Shown here: positions 8,306 to 17,431 of the stretch, piece by piece | Layout: every line of letters starts with the position of its first letter | Position numbering within the stretch: position 1 is the first letter of the stretch | NCBI RefSeq assembly: GCF_003426775.1 | Contig: NZ_QJUG01000014.1 | Location: forward strand, 1-60,670 | Reading direction: 5' to 3' | DNA from: Allorhizocola rhizosphaerae | GTDB lineage: Bacteria; Actinomycetota; Actinomycetes; Mycobacteriales; Micromonosporaceae | Length of the DNA: 60,670 bases | Program-made: the position numbers and the translations under genes | The notes under the pieces: generated by a model | Databases searched by the model: none | Seen by the model: only the letters and a program-made list of their open reading frames with translations | Told to the model about the DNA's origin: nothing

Positions 8306-8790
8306 AACCCATACCCAATCACACGGGTACGACAGTGCGCCTCCAACTCGTCGAGCGCCCGCACCGCCCGCTCGGCCGTGACCGGATCGAGCCCGGCGGC
8401 CGCGAACTCGTCCTCGTCCAGCCGGATGATCGATCCGTCCGCGCCCACCCACAGGTCCAGATACAGGTCCTCGACCACGATCTCGCCCTCGGTCACCACG
8501 GCCGGTCGCGCGATGTCGCAGTACCAGCCCTTGAGGCCGCCGTCCGAGTCGTGGACCTCTTTTATCGAGTACCAGCGATCGCGCCAGAAGTGTTCGGTGA
8601 ACAGATCACCGCCCTCGAACCGGACGAACCCCATGTCTCTGGTGCCCGGCCCGCTCCACGGCGCCCGCACCACCACATGCGTGCCATCGTCTGAGACGAC
8701 CGACGCCCGATAGGTGGTATCGGGGCGGGAATGCTTGACCAGCCGCACTACAACTTCTTCCACGACTGACGAACTTAGTGCACCGTTCAC
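8290..8790 (-). CDS. DUF402 domain protein
   Basis: 166-residue DUF402/FomD-like protein. The family fold is a small beta-barrel; some members are nucleotide or phosphonate-ester hydrolases, but this one has no assigned substrate. The conserved tract WYCDIARPAVVTEGEIVVED and a following acidic strand (YLDLWVGADGS, LDEDEF) correspond to the family's metal-binding core. First gene of the apparent sulfurtransferase-acuC-pat operon. GTG start is chosen because no better-placed ATG exists; a few codons of uncertainty remain. Confidence 0.82.
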   Translation of the reverse strand: MNGALSSSVVEEVVVRLVKHSRPDTTYRASVVSDDGTHVVVRAPWSGPGTRDMGFVRFEGGDLFTEHFWRDRWYSIKEVHDSDGGLKGWYCDIARPAVVTEGEIVVEDLYLDLWVGADGSIIRLDEDEFAAAGLDPVTAERAVRALDELEAHCRTRVIGYGLWDEL

Positions 8791-8834
8791 CTCGTGGCTG
8801 TGGCCCAGTTAACCGCCGTCCTTAGGGTTCGCGA
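8785..8834 (+). promoter_or_regulatory. Possible PHO-box-like repeats upstream of the phosphatase gene
   Basis: GTTCACC (8785-8791), GTTAACC (8808-8814) and GTTCGCG (8828-8834) occur in the same orientation before the PhoX-like start. Actinobacterial PhoP sites are direct repeats near GTTCACC with 11-bp periodicity. Spacing here is 23 and 20 bp, so the match is only approximate. The first repeat lies over the DUF402 start. Confidence 0.3.
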
Positions 8835-8835
8835 A

Positions 8836-10698
8836 ATGACTTCCCTCGACCCTGATGACTTAAGCTCCAACACCTCGGGCAACCGCCCGTTCCAGGAGGT
8901 GATGGCGGCCCGCGTTTCGCGTCGTGCCGTGGTGGTGGGCGGCACGGCCGTGGCCGCCGGTTTCCTCACCGCGACCCCGGCCCAGGCTGCGCCGGCATCC
9001 GCGCCCAAGAAGCGTGACCTGCTCGGCTTTGACGCCGTGCCGGCCGGCAGCGCCGACGCGGTGGTCGTGCCCGAGGGCTACAGCGTGGACGTGCTCATCC
9101 CGTGGGGGACACCGATCCGGTCCAACGGGCCGGCCTGGCGCAAGGACGCGTCCAACACCGCGGCCGAGCAGGCGCAGCAGATCGGCTTCAACCACGACGG
9201 CATGGCCTACTTCCCGCTGTCGCACAACCGTGGGCTGCTGGCCGTCAACCACGAATACACCGACGCGGTCATGATTTATCCGGACGGCGACGCGGTACTG
9301 ACCAAGGAGAAGGTCGACAAGGCCCTTGCCGGACACGGCGTCAGCGTCGTGCAGATCGCCAAGGTCAACGGGAAATGGCGCCTGGTCGACTCGCACTACA
9401 ACCGGCGCATCACCGGCTCGACGCCGGTCGCGTTCTCCGGCCCGGTCCCGGCGGACCACCCCAAGCTGCGGGCCAACAACCCGCCCATGGGCACGCTCAA
9501 CAACTGCTCCAGCGGTCCGACCCCGTGGGGCACCTACGTGACGTGCGAGGAAAACTGGAACCAGTACTTCGGCACGACCAGCACTACGTGGACGCCCACG
9601 CCCGAGCACGCCCGCTACGGCGTTTCCCGCAACGGCGGCGCCCGCTGGCACGAGGCCGACCCGCGCTTCGATGTCGCGGCCAATCCCCATGAGGTCAACC
9701 GGTTCGGCTGGGGCGTCGAGATCGACCCGCGCCGCCCGGACGCCAAGCCGGTCAAGCGCACCGCGCTCGGCCGGTTCAAGCACGAGGGCATGACCTTCAC
9801 GGAGTCCCGTGGCCGGGTCGTGGCCTACAGCGGCGACGACCAGACGGGCGATTACATCTACAAGTTCGTGGGCAGCGGCTCGTGGCGCGTGCAGCGGCTG
9901 TTCGGCCGCAGCCCGCTGGACCACGGCACGCTTTATGTCGCCAAATTCAATGATGATGGTACCGGTCAATGGCTCCCGCTGGTGCACGGCCAGGGCCCGC
10001 TGACCAAGGCCAACGGCTGGGCCGACCAGGCCGACGTCCTGCTGCGCACGCGGCAGGCGGCCGACGCCGTGGGTGCCACCCCGATGGACCGTCCGGAATG
10101 GATCGCGGTACACCCGAAGACGCACGAGGTGTTCGTCACCCTCACGAACGGAAACGGCGGCAACGCGGCCAATCCGCGCACGCCCAACCCGTACGGCCAC
10201 ATCATTAAATGGTTGGAAAAGGGTGACACCGCATTCGAGTGGGACATTTTCCTGCTCGCGGGCGACCCGCAGTATGACCCGTCCGTCGAGCTTGACGAGA
10301 CCAACATCTTCGGCTCGCCGGATGGGATCGGTTTCGACCGCGACGGCCGGCTGTGGATCCAGACCGACATCTCCAACTCAGCGCAGAACCGGCCCGACCG
10401 CGGCTACGACCGCATCGGCAACAACCAGCTGCTCGCGGCCGACCCGCGGACCGGCGAGATCCGCCGCTTCCTGGTCGGGCCGCGCGGTTGCGAGATCACG
10501 GGTCTGACGTTCACGCCCGACTCCCGCACGCTGTTCGTCAACGTGCAGCACCCGGGTGAGGCCACCAACTTCTGGGGCACGCCCACGCCGGCCAACCCGC
10601 GGGCGGTCAGCAACTGGCCCGACTTCGACCCGAACGGGCGTCCGCGCGCGGCCACGCTGGTCATCCGCAAGCACGACGGCGGCGTGATCGGCAGCTGA
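8836..10698 (+). CDS. Secreted PhoX-family (DUF839) alkaline phosphatase-like protein
   Basis: 620-residue exported protein. The twin-arginine signal has SRRAVVVGGTAVAAGFLTA followed by ATPAQAAPA, so folded, cofactor-bearing export by Tat is expected. The mature part has PhoX hallmarks: FNHDGMAYFPL, LLAVNHEYTDAVM, NCSSGPTPWGTYVTCEENW, and near the end DRDGRLWIQTDIS plus CEITGLTFTPDSRTLFVNVQHPG. PhoX enzymes are Ca/Fe-dependent phosphomonoesterases used in phosphate scavenging. ATG at 8836 is preferred over an upstream in-frame start. It ends at a strong terminator facing the peroxidase gene. Actual phosphatase activity is family inference. Confidence 0.9.
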   Translation: MTSLDPDDLSSNTSGNRPFQEVMAARVSRRAVVVGGTAVAAGFLTATPAQAAPASAPKKRDLLGFDAVPAGSADAVVVPEGYSVDVLIPWGTPIRSNGPAWRKDASNTAAEQAQQIGFNHDGMAYFPLSHNRGLLAVNHEYTDAVMIYPDGDAVLTKEKVDKALAGHGVSVVQIAKVNGKWRLVDSHYNRRITGSTPVAFSGPVPADHPKLRANNPPMGTLNNCSSGPTPWGTYVTCEENWNQYFGTTSTTWTPTPEHARYGVSRNGGARWHEADPRFDVAANPHEVNRFGWGVEIDPRRPDAKPVKRTALGRFKHEGMTFTESRGRVVAYSGDDQTGDYIYKFVGSGSWRVQRLFGRSPLDHGTLYVAKFNDDGTGQWLPLVHGQGPLTKANGWADQADVLLRTRQAADAVGATPMDRPEWIAVHPKTHEVFVTLTNGNGGNAANPRTPNPYGHIIKWLEKGDTAFEWDIFLLAGDPQYDPSVELDETNIFGSPDGIGFDRDGRLWIQTDISNSAQNRPDRGYDRIGNNQLLAADPRTGEIRRFLVGPRGCEITGLTFTPDSRTLFVNVQHPGEATNFWGTPTPANPRAVSNWPDFDPNGRPRAATLVIRKHDGGVIGS

Positions 10699-10703
10699 GC
10701 AGC

Positions 10704-10736
10704 ATGCCGGGGTGTCCGCAGTGGACACCCCGGCAT
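10704..10736. terminator. Bidirectional terminator between phoX-like and peroxidase genes
   Basis: Perfect 14-bp inverted repeat ATGCCGGGGTGTCC / GGACACCCCGGCAT with a 5-nt loop, lying between two convergent stop codons. There is no T-run, as is common in actinomycetes. Confidence 0.9.
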
Positions 10737-10752
10737 CGTCTGATGAGGACGG

Positions 10753-12354
10753 CTACTGACCGCGGCTCGTCGGATCGACCTGAGCCCAGGTGAGCAGATC
10801 GACCATGGTGAAGGTGTTCGCGTTCCGGCGCGGTAGGGACGGCCGGAACCCGGGGTTGTCACGCAGATACGAGCCGGGGGCGAGCTGCAACAGTCCGATG
10901 AAGACCTCGCCGACGATGGTCGAGCCGACCGGGCCCAGGCGAAGCCCCTGCTCCAGCAGCTCGGCCTCTTTGAGGATGTAGTACCACAGCGGGGTGTTGT
11001 TCTCCAGTCCGATGGTGTACCGGGTCAGCTCCTGGAAGCTGGATGCGCCGAGCACGGTCGCGCCGATCTGACGGGCGATGGCCTGGCCGGACGGGATCTG
11101 CCACGTGATGTGCCGCAACAGGTTGCGCACCGGCAGCGCGATCGGCGGCTCGCCGCTCGCGATCGCGCGCAGCGGCAGCCGGAACAGCGGGGTGGAGATC
11201 TTGGTGTCGATCCGCTTGTTGGGCCGGATCGCGGGATTGGTCGAGCCGGGATCGGTGAACTGCGGTCCAAAGTCGAAGAACGTCTGCCATCCGATGAAGC
11301 GACGTGGGGCGCGTGCCCCGCCACGCATGTCGATCGGGTCCGCCTGTCCGTCGGCGTTGGGGTCGAAAATCATCGCGAAGAATGCGCTGCCGTCGGGGTT
11401 TCCGGCGAGGTTGACCCGGTACGAGGGCCGCACCATGCTGTGTCCGAAACGGTATGCCGCGCCTTGGAATTCGACGGGGATGAAATGCTGCCCGGAGACC
11501 GGCGTGTACCACCGGCGGCCCTGGCTGAGGATGTTGTTCACGCGATCCTGACCGATGATCTGGGGCAGGAACTCGTTCAAGATGATCCACTGGTAGTGCC
11601 AGGTGAGGATCTGCCGGGCCTGGTTGAAGATGGCGTCGACGGTTCCGCCCGGGTTCGCAGCGCGCACCTGGTCGACGATTCGGTTGTGTGCCTTGATGAA
11701 TGCGGCCTGCAGCCCGCTGATGACGACGTTTTCGTCGTTGCGCGGGTCGGCGATGATGGCCACGTTGTTGCTGCCGCGCGGCACGTCCTCGAACCTGCCA
11801 CCGCTCTCGATGCGCAGCTTGGCGCGGTCGGTGGAGCTGTAGAACTGCGGCGAGGCGTTAGGGCCCGCGCCGTAGAGCGAGTCGAGGTCGAGCGCGGGGG
11901 TCCGGGTGTTGGGGGAGTTTTCCGGCGGGGTGACGACCGCGAGGCGCGACTGTGCGTCGAACGTCATGTCGTGGTCGAGGAACTGGCCGATGAAGGTGGT
12001 GCCGGCGACGTGGTTGGGGTTGTTCTGGTTGTTGGCGCTCAGCGCCGGGTCGGCGATGAGGGCGACCGGGCCGCGGCCCAGCTGGTCCCGAGCGTCGAGC
12101 ACGTGCCCGAACTCGCCGATGTCGACCATCGCGTCGATGGTCCGCTGAAACGCGGGCTCCGTCGTGCTGGCCATGAATGAGGGCAGCGCCGGGAACATCC
12201 GGCCGAAGCGGTCCGGCTGCGTGGCAGCGGCCGCTGCCTCTTCTCTGATTCTGGCGGCGAGGGCCTGGGTGGGGGAAAGCGCCACCGCTGCGGTGCCGAC
12301 GCCCAGGGCTGTTAGGAACCGCCGACGATTCACGTGGCCTGGTTCGGGTTTCAC
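10753..12354 (-). CDS. Secreted animal-type haem peroxidase
   Basis: 533 residues. The N-terminal Tat-like signal NRRRFLTALGVGTAAVAL is followed by a peroxidase domain. The distal histidine is in FIGQFLDHDMTFD (H128), the conserved RNDEN is at 205-209, HNRIVDQV follows at about 223, and the proximal histidine is in YRFGHSMVRPSY (H305). It uses hydrogen peroxide to oxidise halides or organic substrates, probably outside the cell; substrate unknown. GTG at 12354 is chosen because AGGAGG lies eight bases upstream; another GTG six bases earlier is too close to it. Convergent with the PhoX-like gene. Confidence 0.9.
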   Translation of the reverse strand: MKPEPGHVNRRRFLTALGVGTAAVALSPTQALAARIREEAAAAATQPDRFGRMFPALPSFMASTTEPAFQRTIDAMVDIGEFGHVLDARDQLGRGPVALIADPALSANNQNNPNHVAGTTFIGQFLDHDMTFDAQSRLAVVTPPENSPNTRTPALDLDSLYGAGPNASPQFYSSTDRAKLRIESGGRFEDVPRGSNNVAIIADPRNDENVVISGLQAAFIKAHNRIVDQVRAANPGGTVDAIFNQARQILTWHYQWIILNEFLPQIIGQDRVNNILSQGRRWYTPVSGQHFIPVEFQGAAYRFGHSMVRPSYRVNLAGNPDGSAFFAMIFDPNADGQADPIDMRGGARAPRRFIGWQTFFDFGPQFTDPGSTNPAIRPNKRIDTKISTPLFRLPLRAIASGEPPIALPVRNLLRHITWQIPSGQAIARQIGATVLGASSFQELTRYTIGLENNTPLWYYILKEAELLEQGLRLGPVGSTIVGEVFIGLLQLAPGSYLRDNPGFRPSLPRRNANTFTMVDLLTWAQVDPTSRGQ

Positions 12355-12682
12355 AAGCACAACCTCCTGTTGCTGAAGGGTGGAAGCGCTTCCAGCCAGG
12401 TTTCCCCATCATTGAATAGATGGCGGTTTCGCAACATGGACGAAATTCCCTTAGTGGAGAGGTGAAACAAAAGCTCACCGACGGTGTGCCGACCGCGGGA
12501 ACCCGGACCGGCCGACTGTCCGGATTGAGCGCTGACCTCTCATGCATGCCGTCCGGCCGGCCGCGAGGGATAGAAGGTGATCGAATTTAGTGGAGGTCTG
12601 CCGGGAGTGTGACCCGAGAAAAGTTTGCGGCCCCGAGGGCGGATGCCCCGGGGCCGGTGAGCTGATGTCTAGCGGCGATATG
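12355..12682. other. Intergenic region with sigma-factor terminator
   Basis: 328 bp between the peroxidase start and the sigma-factor stop, both on the minus strand. It holds the presumed peroxidase promoter. It also holds a hairpin at 12629-12655 (GGCCCCG and CGGGGCC arms, inner GGGC/GCCC, one bulged A, 4-nt loop). Read on the minus strand the hairpin is followed by a T-rich stretch and should terminate the sigma-factor transcript. No small gene seen. Confidence 0.7.
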
Positions 12683-13609
12683 TCAAGCGGCGTAAGCGGA
12701 AAGACGCGTGCCGCGGTCGCCGTGGCGCAGCTTGTGCAGCGTGGTCTTCTCGATCTGGCGGATGCGCTCGCGGGACAGGCCGAACTCCTTGCCCACCTCG
12801 TCGAGCGTGCGTGCGCGGCCGTCGTCGAAGCCGAAGCGCAGGCGGATCACGGCCTGCTCCCGCTGCGACAACGTGGACAGTACGATCTCGACCTCGTCCC
12901 GCAGCTGGCCCTGCACGACCGACTCGATCTGGGAGTCCGCCGCGACGAAGTCGCCCAGGCAGCTCTCGCCGTCCTCGCCGACGCTCTGATCCAGGCTGAC
13001 CGGCTCGCGATCATACGAGATAAGCTCGATGACCTGATATTCGGGGATTTCCAGCGCCTTGGCGATCTGCCCGATGGACGGCTCGCGACCCAGTGCGGTC
13101 GCCAGGTCGCGGCGCACCCGGACCATGCGGTTGACCTGCTCCACCATGTGCACGGGGATGCGGATGGTGCGGGCCTGGTCGGCCATGGCGCGGGTGATGG
13201 CCTGGCGGATCCACCACGTGGCGTAGGTGGAGAACTTGTAGCCCTTGGCGTAGTCGAACTTTTCCACCGCGCGGATCAGGCCGAGGTTGCCCTCCTGGAT
13301 CAGATCCAGGAATGCCATGCCGCGACCGGTGTAACGCTTGGCGATCGACACCACGAGGCGCAGGTTGGCCTCCAGCAGATGATCCTTGGCGGCCTTGCCC
13401 TCCCGCACCACGATCCGCAGGTCCGGATCGGACGCTCCGTTGTCGATGAGGTGAGCCGCCATCAGCCCCGCTTCGATGCGCTTGGCAAGCTCGACCTCTT
13501 GCTCGGCCGTAAGAAGCTTGGTGCGGCCGATGAGGTTCAGGTAGGCGCGGACCAGATCGGTGGCGGCACCCTGGGTCTCAACCTCGTCCAGATCCAACAT
13601 GTAGGTCAT
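12683..13609 (-). CDS. Group 2 RNA polymerase sigma factor (SigB/Hrd-like)
   Basis: 308-residue sigma-70 family protein, nearly identical to the principal sigma (53108-54802) in region 2 ([20 protein letters not shown], then [20 protein letters not shown]). It lacks the long Ala/Lys-rich N-terminus, as in non-essential group 2 sigmas. Region 1.2 starts at about residue 15; region 3 is at about 160-235; region 4 carries the [23 protein letters not shown] at 13609 follows GGGGAG by seven bases. It probably directs stationary-phase or stress transcription from promoters resembling housekeeping ones. Confidence 0.93.
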   Translation of the reverse strand: MTYMLDLDEVETQGAATDLVRAYLNLIGRTKLLTAEQEVELAKRIEAGLMAAHLIDNGASDPDLRIVVREGKAAKDHLLEANLRLVVSIAKRYTGRGMAFLDLIQEGNLGLIRAVEKFDYAKGYKFSTYATWWIRQAITRAMADQARTIRIPVHMVEQVNRMVRVRRDLATALGREPSIGQIAKALEIPEYQVIELISYDREPVSLDQSVGEDGESCLGDFVAADSQIESVVQGQLRDEVEIVLSTLSQREQAVIRLRFGFDDGRARTLDEVGKEFGLSRERIRQIEKTTLHKLRHGDRGTRLSAYAA

Positions 13610-13710
13610 CACTCAACTCCCCGTTGCAGCGAGAAACGTAACTACAGGGTGACGGCCTCCGCGTGAAACGGCGGTGAGCTGGTGGCCGGGCAAAGTGGTG
13701 CCAATGCGGC

Positions 13711-14478
13711 CTAAACCGGCAATCGCTCGCTCTCCCCGGCCAGTACCCGGTCCCGCAACCTGAGCATCGGCGTCTCCACCAAATCGACGAAGTGGGCGTA
13801 GGCGACCCGCCCGGCGCGCTCGCTGTCGCCCGCGATGACCAGCTCGGCGAGCGCGTCGTGATCGTGCTGCGCGCGCCGGTGGATGTCGGGGTCGTAGGGC
13901 AGCGAGCCGGTGCCGAACGAGAGCTGATTGCGCAGCTGGTTGTCCAGGCTCGCGTAGTACGGGTTGTGCGTGGCGGCCGCGATGCACTGGTGCAGGGCCC
14001 GGTCGGCGGACCGGATCGCGTCGCGCTCGGTGGCCTTGGCATACATCGCCACGGCCGCGCGCAGGTCCTCGATGTCACGCTGGTTGCGTCGCTGCGCCGC
14101 GGTGCGCGCGATCAACGGCACGATCTCCTTGGCCAGGTCGAACAGCCACTGCAGGTGCTGCCAGCGGGGCAGCAGCATGTCGCGGATGTGTGAGGGCGAC
14201 TCCGGGCCCCAGGCCGAGTTGACCCACACGCCTCCGGCCCGGCCGCGCCGGATGGTCACATAGCCCATGGACGCGAGCCGGTGCAGCGCGTCGCGCAGGG
14301 TGGCCCGGCTGACCTCCAGCCGAGCGGCGAACTCGCGCTCGGGCAGGAGCTTCTGGCCTGGTACCACCACACCAAGCGCGATGGCCGTGATCAGCCGGTC
14401 CACCAGTTGCTCGGCGGCGGTCTTCGCCTTGAACTGCTCGGGTTGTACCGGTGCCACCGCGAGCTCTAGGTCGTTCAT
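13711..14478 (-). CDS. FadR-type GntR-family regulator
   Basis: 255 residues. An N-terminal GntR winged helix (about 22-88: LLPEREFAARLEVSRATLRD, GYVTIRRGRAGGVWV) is followed by an all-helical FCD ligand domain (about 105-240) of the FadR subfamily. FCD members sense small organic acids, often with a bound metal. It lies downstream of the peptide importer on the same strand, 72 bp after dppF, so it could be its local regulator, but a separate target is equally possible. ATG at 14478 selected from the domain start. Confidence 0.88.
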   Translation of the reverse strand: MNDLELAVAPVQPEQFKAKTAAEQLVDRLITAIALGVVVPGQKLLPEREFAARLEVSRATLRDALHRLASMGYVTIRRGRAGGVWVNSAWGPESPSHIRDMLLPRWQHLQWLFDLAKEIVPLIARTAAQRRNQRDIEDLRAAVAMYAKATERDAIRSADRALHQCIAAATHNPYYASLDNQLRNQLSFGTGSLPYDPDIHRRAQHDHDALAELVIAGDSERAGRVAYAHFVDLVETPMLRLRDRVLAGESERLPV

Positions 14479-14530
14479 GGACAAAGCTTGACACGCTCGC
14501 TCACGGAGAGAAAAATTCAAAGGTCTAAAA

Positions 14531-14542
14531 ATTGGGCCCAAT
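14531..14542. promoter_or_regulatory. Perfect palindrome upstream of the FadR-type gene
   Basis: ATTGGGCCCAAT, a 12-bp perfect palindrome flanked by A/T-rich DNA, about 53 bp upstream of the regulator start and just after the dppF stop. It could be an operator. It does not match the usual FadR TGGT/ACCA consensus. Confidence 0.3.
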
Positions 14543-14550
14543 CAGAAGAG

Positions 14551-15549
14551 TCAGAGCATGCGCACCGCCTCGGCGTAGTGGCATGCCGACGGGTGGCCCT
14601 GGCCGCGATCCTGCAGCGCGGGCACGTCGTTGACGCACCGCTGCTTCTCCTGCGCCGTGAGTGTGGCGAACTTCGGGCAGCGGGTGCGGAAGCGGCACCC
14701 GGACGGCGGGTCGACCGGGCTCGGCACGTCTCCCGCGAGGATGATGCGCCGGCGCTCGCGTTCCTTGTGCGGGTCCGGGACCGGGATGGCCGAGATGAGG
14801 GCCTGCGTGTAAGGGTGCGCGGCCCGGTTGAACAGCGCGTCGGTCGGGGCCAGCTCCACGATCTTGCCCAAGTACATGACGGCCACGCGGTCGGCGACGT
14901 GCCTGATCACGGAAAGGTCGTGCGAGACGAAGATGTACGACAGCCCGAGGGACTCCTGCAGATCCGCCAGCAGGTTGATCACGCCCGCGCGGATGGAGAC
15001 GTCCAATGCGGACACCGGCTCGTCGAGTAGCAACACCTTGGGGCGCAACGCGAGGGCGCGGGCGATCCCGATGCGCTGCCGCTGCCCGCCGGAGAACTCG
15101 TGCGGGAACCGGTTGGCGTGCTCGGGATTGAGCCCCACCTGGCGCATCAGCTCCCGGACTTTCTTCGTCTCGAAGAGAGAGTGAATCCGCAACGGCTCGG
15201 CGATCAGCTCCGCCACGGTCATGCGCGGATCCAGCGACGCGAACGGATCCTGGAACACGATCTGCAGGTCCCGCCGCAGCGGCCGCATCTGCGAACGGCT
15301 CAGCTTGAGCAGGTCCCGCCCTCCATAGTGGACGGAGCCCGCCGTGGCCGGGATCAGGTTGAGCAGCAGCCGGGCCGTCGTGGTCTTGCCGCACCCGGAC
15401 TCGCCGACCAAGCCGAGCGTCTCCTGCTCGGCCAGGTCGAACGACACCCCGCACACCGCGTGCACATCGCCGACGCGGCGCTTGATGACCCCGCGCGAGC
15501 GCACCGGGAAGTGCTTCACCAGACCGCGCACTTCGAGCACCGTCGTCAT
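14551..15549 (-). CDS. dppF: Oligopeptide/dipeptide ABC transporter ATPase (OppF/DppF)
   Basis: 332 residues: Walker A GLVGESGCGKTTTA, signature FSGGQRQRIGIARA, Walker B VLLLDEPVSALD. The C-terminal oligo_HPY extension has HPYTQALISAIP and a four-cysteine region ending CHYAEA that may bind an Fe-S cluster or zinc. It pairs with DppD to energise uptake through DppB/DppC. Start overlaps the dppD stop by ATGA. Confidence 0.94.
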   Translation of the reverse strand: MTTVLEVRGLVKHFPVRSRGVIKRRVGDVHAVCGVSFDLAEQETLGLVGESGCGKTTTARLLLNLIPATAGSVHYGGRDLLKLSRSQMRPLRRDLQIVFQDPFASLDPRMTVAELIAEPLRIHSLFETKKVRELMRQVGLNPEHANRFPHEFSGGQRQRIGIARALALRPKVLLLDEPVSALDVSIRAGVINLLADLQESLGLSYIFVSHDLSVIRHVADRVAVMYLGKIVELAPTDALFNRAAHPYTQALISAIPVPDPHKERERRRIILAGDVPSPVDPPSGCRFRTRCPKFATLTAQEKQRCVNDVPALQDRGQGHPSACHYAEAVRML

Positions 15550-16544
15550 TGGAATATCTCCCGGGCCGCAGCGTTGATGAGCTTCTCGTGGAAGTGGCAA
15601 GCCGCCGAGTGTCCTTTGCCGACACCGAACAGCGCGGGCTCCTCCGCTGCGCAGATCGGTTGCGCCAGCGGGCATCTCGGCCGGAACGGGCAGCCCGAAG
15701 GAAGATCCAAAAGCGACGGTGGCGCGCCGACGATGGGGGTGAGCCGCTCGTGCGTCCTGGCGTCGATGCGAGGCAGGCTGCCCAGAAGCCCTAGCGTGTA
15801 AGGCATCCGCGGGGTGTAGAAGACCTCTTCTACGGTACCCTGCTCGACCAACCGCCCGGCATACATCACGCACAGGCGGTCGGCGTGCCCGGCGATGACC
15901 CCGAGGTCGTGGGTGATGAGCACCAGCGCGGCCCCGGTCGCCTCCCGCGCGGCCTCCAGCGCCTCCAAGACCTGTGCCTGCACGGTCACATCCAGGGCTG
16001 TCGTCGGCTCGTCGGCGATGATGACGTCCGGATCGTTGGCCATCGCGATCGCGATGACCACGCGCTGCTTCATGCCGCCGGACATCTCGTGCGGGTAGTT
16101 GTGCATGCGTTGTGCCGCATGGGGAATGCCGACGATGTCGAGCAGTTCCAGCGCCCGCCTGCGCGCAGCGTCCTTGCCCACGTCGCGGTGGGCCAGCACG
16201 GCCTCGATGATCTGGTCGCCGATCGTGTACACGGGGTTCAGCGAGGCCAGCGGGTCCTGGAAAATCATCGCGATGTGCCGGCCGCGATACGAACTCAGCT
16301 CGTTGTCGGACCGTCCCAACAGCTCGCTGCCCTCGAATCGCACCGATCCGCTGACGCGCGCCGTGCGGGGCAGAAGCCCAAGGATGGCAAGCGATGTGAC
16401 CGACTTGCCCGAGCCCGACTCGCCCACGATCCCGAGCGCCTCGCCACGCTCCAATGTGTACGACACGCCGCGCACGGCCGTGATGACGCCGTCCTCGGTG
16501 GGGAAGTCGACCCTCAGGTTTTCCACTTCGAGTAGGGACGTCAT
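15546..16544 (-). CDS. dppD: Oligopeptide/dipeptide ABC transporter ATPase (OppD/DppD)
   Basis: 332 residues: Walker A GIVGESGSGKSVTSLA, signature MSGGMKQRVVIAIA, Walker B VIIADEPTTALD. The oligo_HPY-like C-terminus includes PYTLGLLGSLPRID and the cysteines CPFRPRCPLAQPIC. The partner ATPase is DppF. Start overlaps dppC by ATGA; stop overlaps dppF by ATGA. Confidence 0.94.
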   Translation of the reverse strand: MTSLLEVENLRVDFPTEDGVITAVRGVSYTLERGEALGIVGESGSGKSVTSLAILGLLPRTARVSGSVRFEGSELLGRSDNELSSYRGRHIAMIFQDPLASLNPVYTIGDQIIEAVLAHRDVGKDAARRRALELLDIVGIPHAAQRMHNYPHEMSGGMKQRVVIAIAMANDPDVIIADEPTTALDVTVQAQVLEALEAAREATGAALVLITHDLGVIAGHADRLCVMYAGRLVEQGTVEEVFYTPRMPYTLGLLGSLPRIDARTHERLTPIVGAPPSLLDLPSGCPFRPRCPLAQPICAAEEPALFGVGKGHSAACHFHEKLINAAAREIFQ

Positions 16545-17431
16545 CGGCGCATCCTTGTCTGGCGCGGGTCGAACGCGTCGCGCAGCCCGTCGCCGATGAA
16601 GTTGATGGTCAGGGCGATGAGGATGATGAAGACCCCCGGGAAGTAGAACAGCCACGGCCGGGTGTTCACCGCACCCTCGGCCTGATTTATCAACAGCCCC
16701 AGTGAGATGTCGGGCGTGCGCACCCCGAATCCGAGAAACGACAACGCCGTCTCGGCGAGGATGCCGACCGCCACGAGTATCGTGGCGTTGACGATAAGCG
16801 GCCCAAGCGCATTCGGTACCAGATGACGGGTTATGATTCTCAAATCGCTTGCCCCCAAAGCCTTTGCCGCCTCGATGAAGTCCTGCTCGCGCAGGGACAG
16901 CACCACACCACGGATGACGCGGGACACGCTGGCACTCGCCAGGGAGCCGATGATGAGCGCGATCGACCACCAGCTGCCCCCGCCGACCGCGGCCATGGCC
17001 GCCGCGACCGCGATCGCGGGCAGGATGATGACCAGATCGGCCAGCCGCATCAGCAGGTTGTCCACGTGGCGGCCGAAATAGCCCGCGACCGCGCCCCACG
17101 CCGTGCCGACGCCGGTGGCGATGAGCGCGACCAGCAGCGCGATCTTGATCGACTGTTGCATGCCCCGCAGGACCTGGGCGAGGCCATCGTGCCCGATGCT
17201 GTCGGTGCCGAACGGGTGCGCGAGCGAGGGCGGCTGCGAGTTGTCCGGCGTGATGTCGGTGTGGCTGTACTTCCACAGCGCCGCCCCGCCGTAGGCGATG
17301 AGCACGATGAGCCCAAACGCGATCAGGCTGCCGACGGCCAGGCGGTGGCGCAGAAAACGGGTCCGGACGATCTGAAACTGCGTGCGTTCTTTGATCTCGC
17401 CCATCCCTGGTCGCTCTTTTGTTTCACTCAT
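16541..17431 (-). CDS. dppC: Peptide ABC transporter permease (DppC/OppC)
   Basis: 296-residue inner-membrane subunit with a cytoplasmic N-terminus, a first helix at about 32-52, a periplasmic loop holding HPFGTDSIGHDGLAQVL, and five more helices. The EAA loop (EQDFIEAAKALGASDLRI) contacts the ATPases. It ends GDGLRDAFDPRQ, typical of DppC. Start lies eight bases inside the dppB end. Confidence 0.93.
   Translation of the reverse strand: MSETKERPGMGEIKERTQFQIVRTRFLRHRLAVGSLIAFGLIVLIAYGGAALWKYSHTDITPDNSQPPSLAHPFGTDSIGHDGLAQVLRGMQQSIKIALLVALIATGVGTAWGAVAGYFGRHVDNLLMRLADLVIILPAIAVAAAMAAVGGGSWWSIALIIGSLASASVSRVIRGVVLSLREQDFIEAAKALGASDLRIITRHLVPNALGPLIVNATILVAVGILAETALSFLGFGVRTPDISLGLLINQAEGAVNTRPWLFYFPGVFIILIALTINFIGDGLRDAFDPRQTRMRR

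Noticed and set aside
8860-10200. 446-codon minus-strand frame opposite the PhoX-like gene
   Set aside because: Arg/Val/Gly/Ala-rich mirror of a well-supported gene; no recognisable features.
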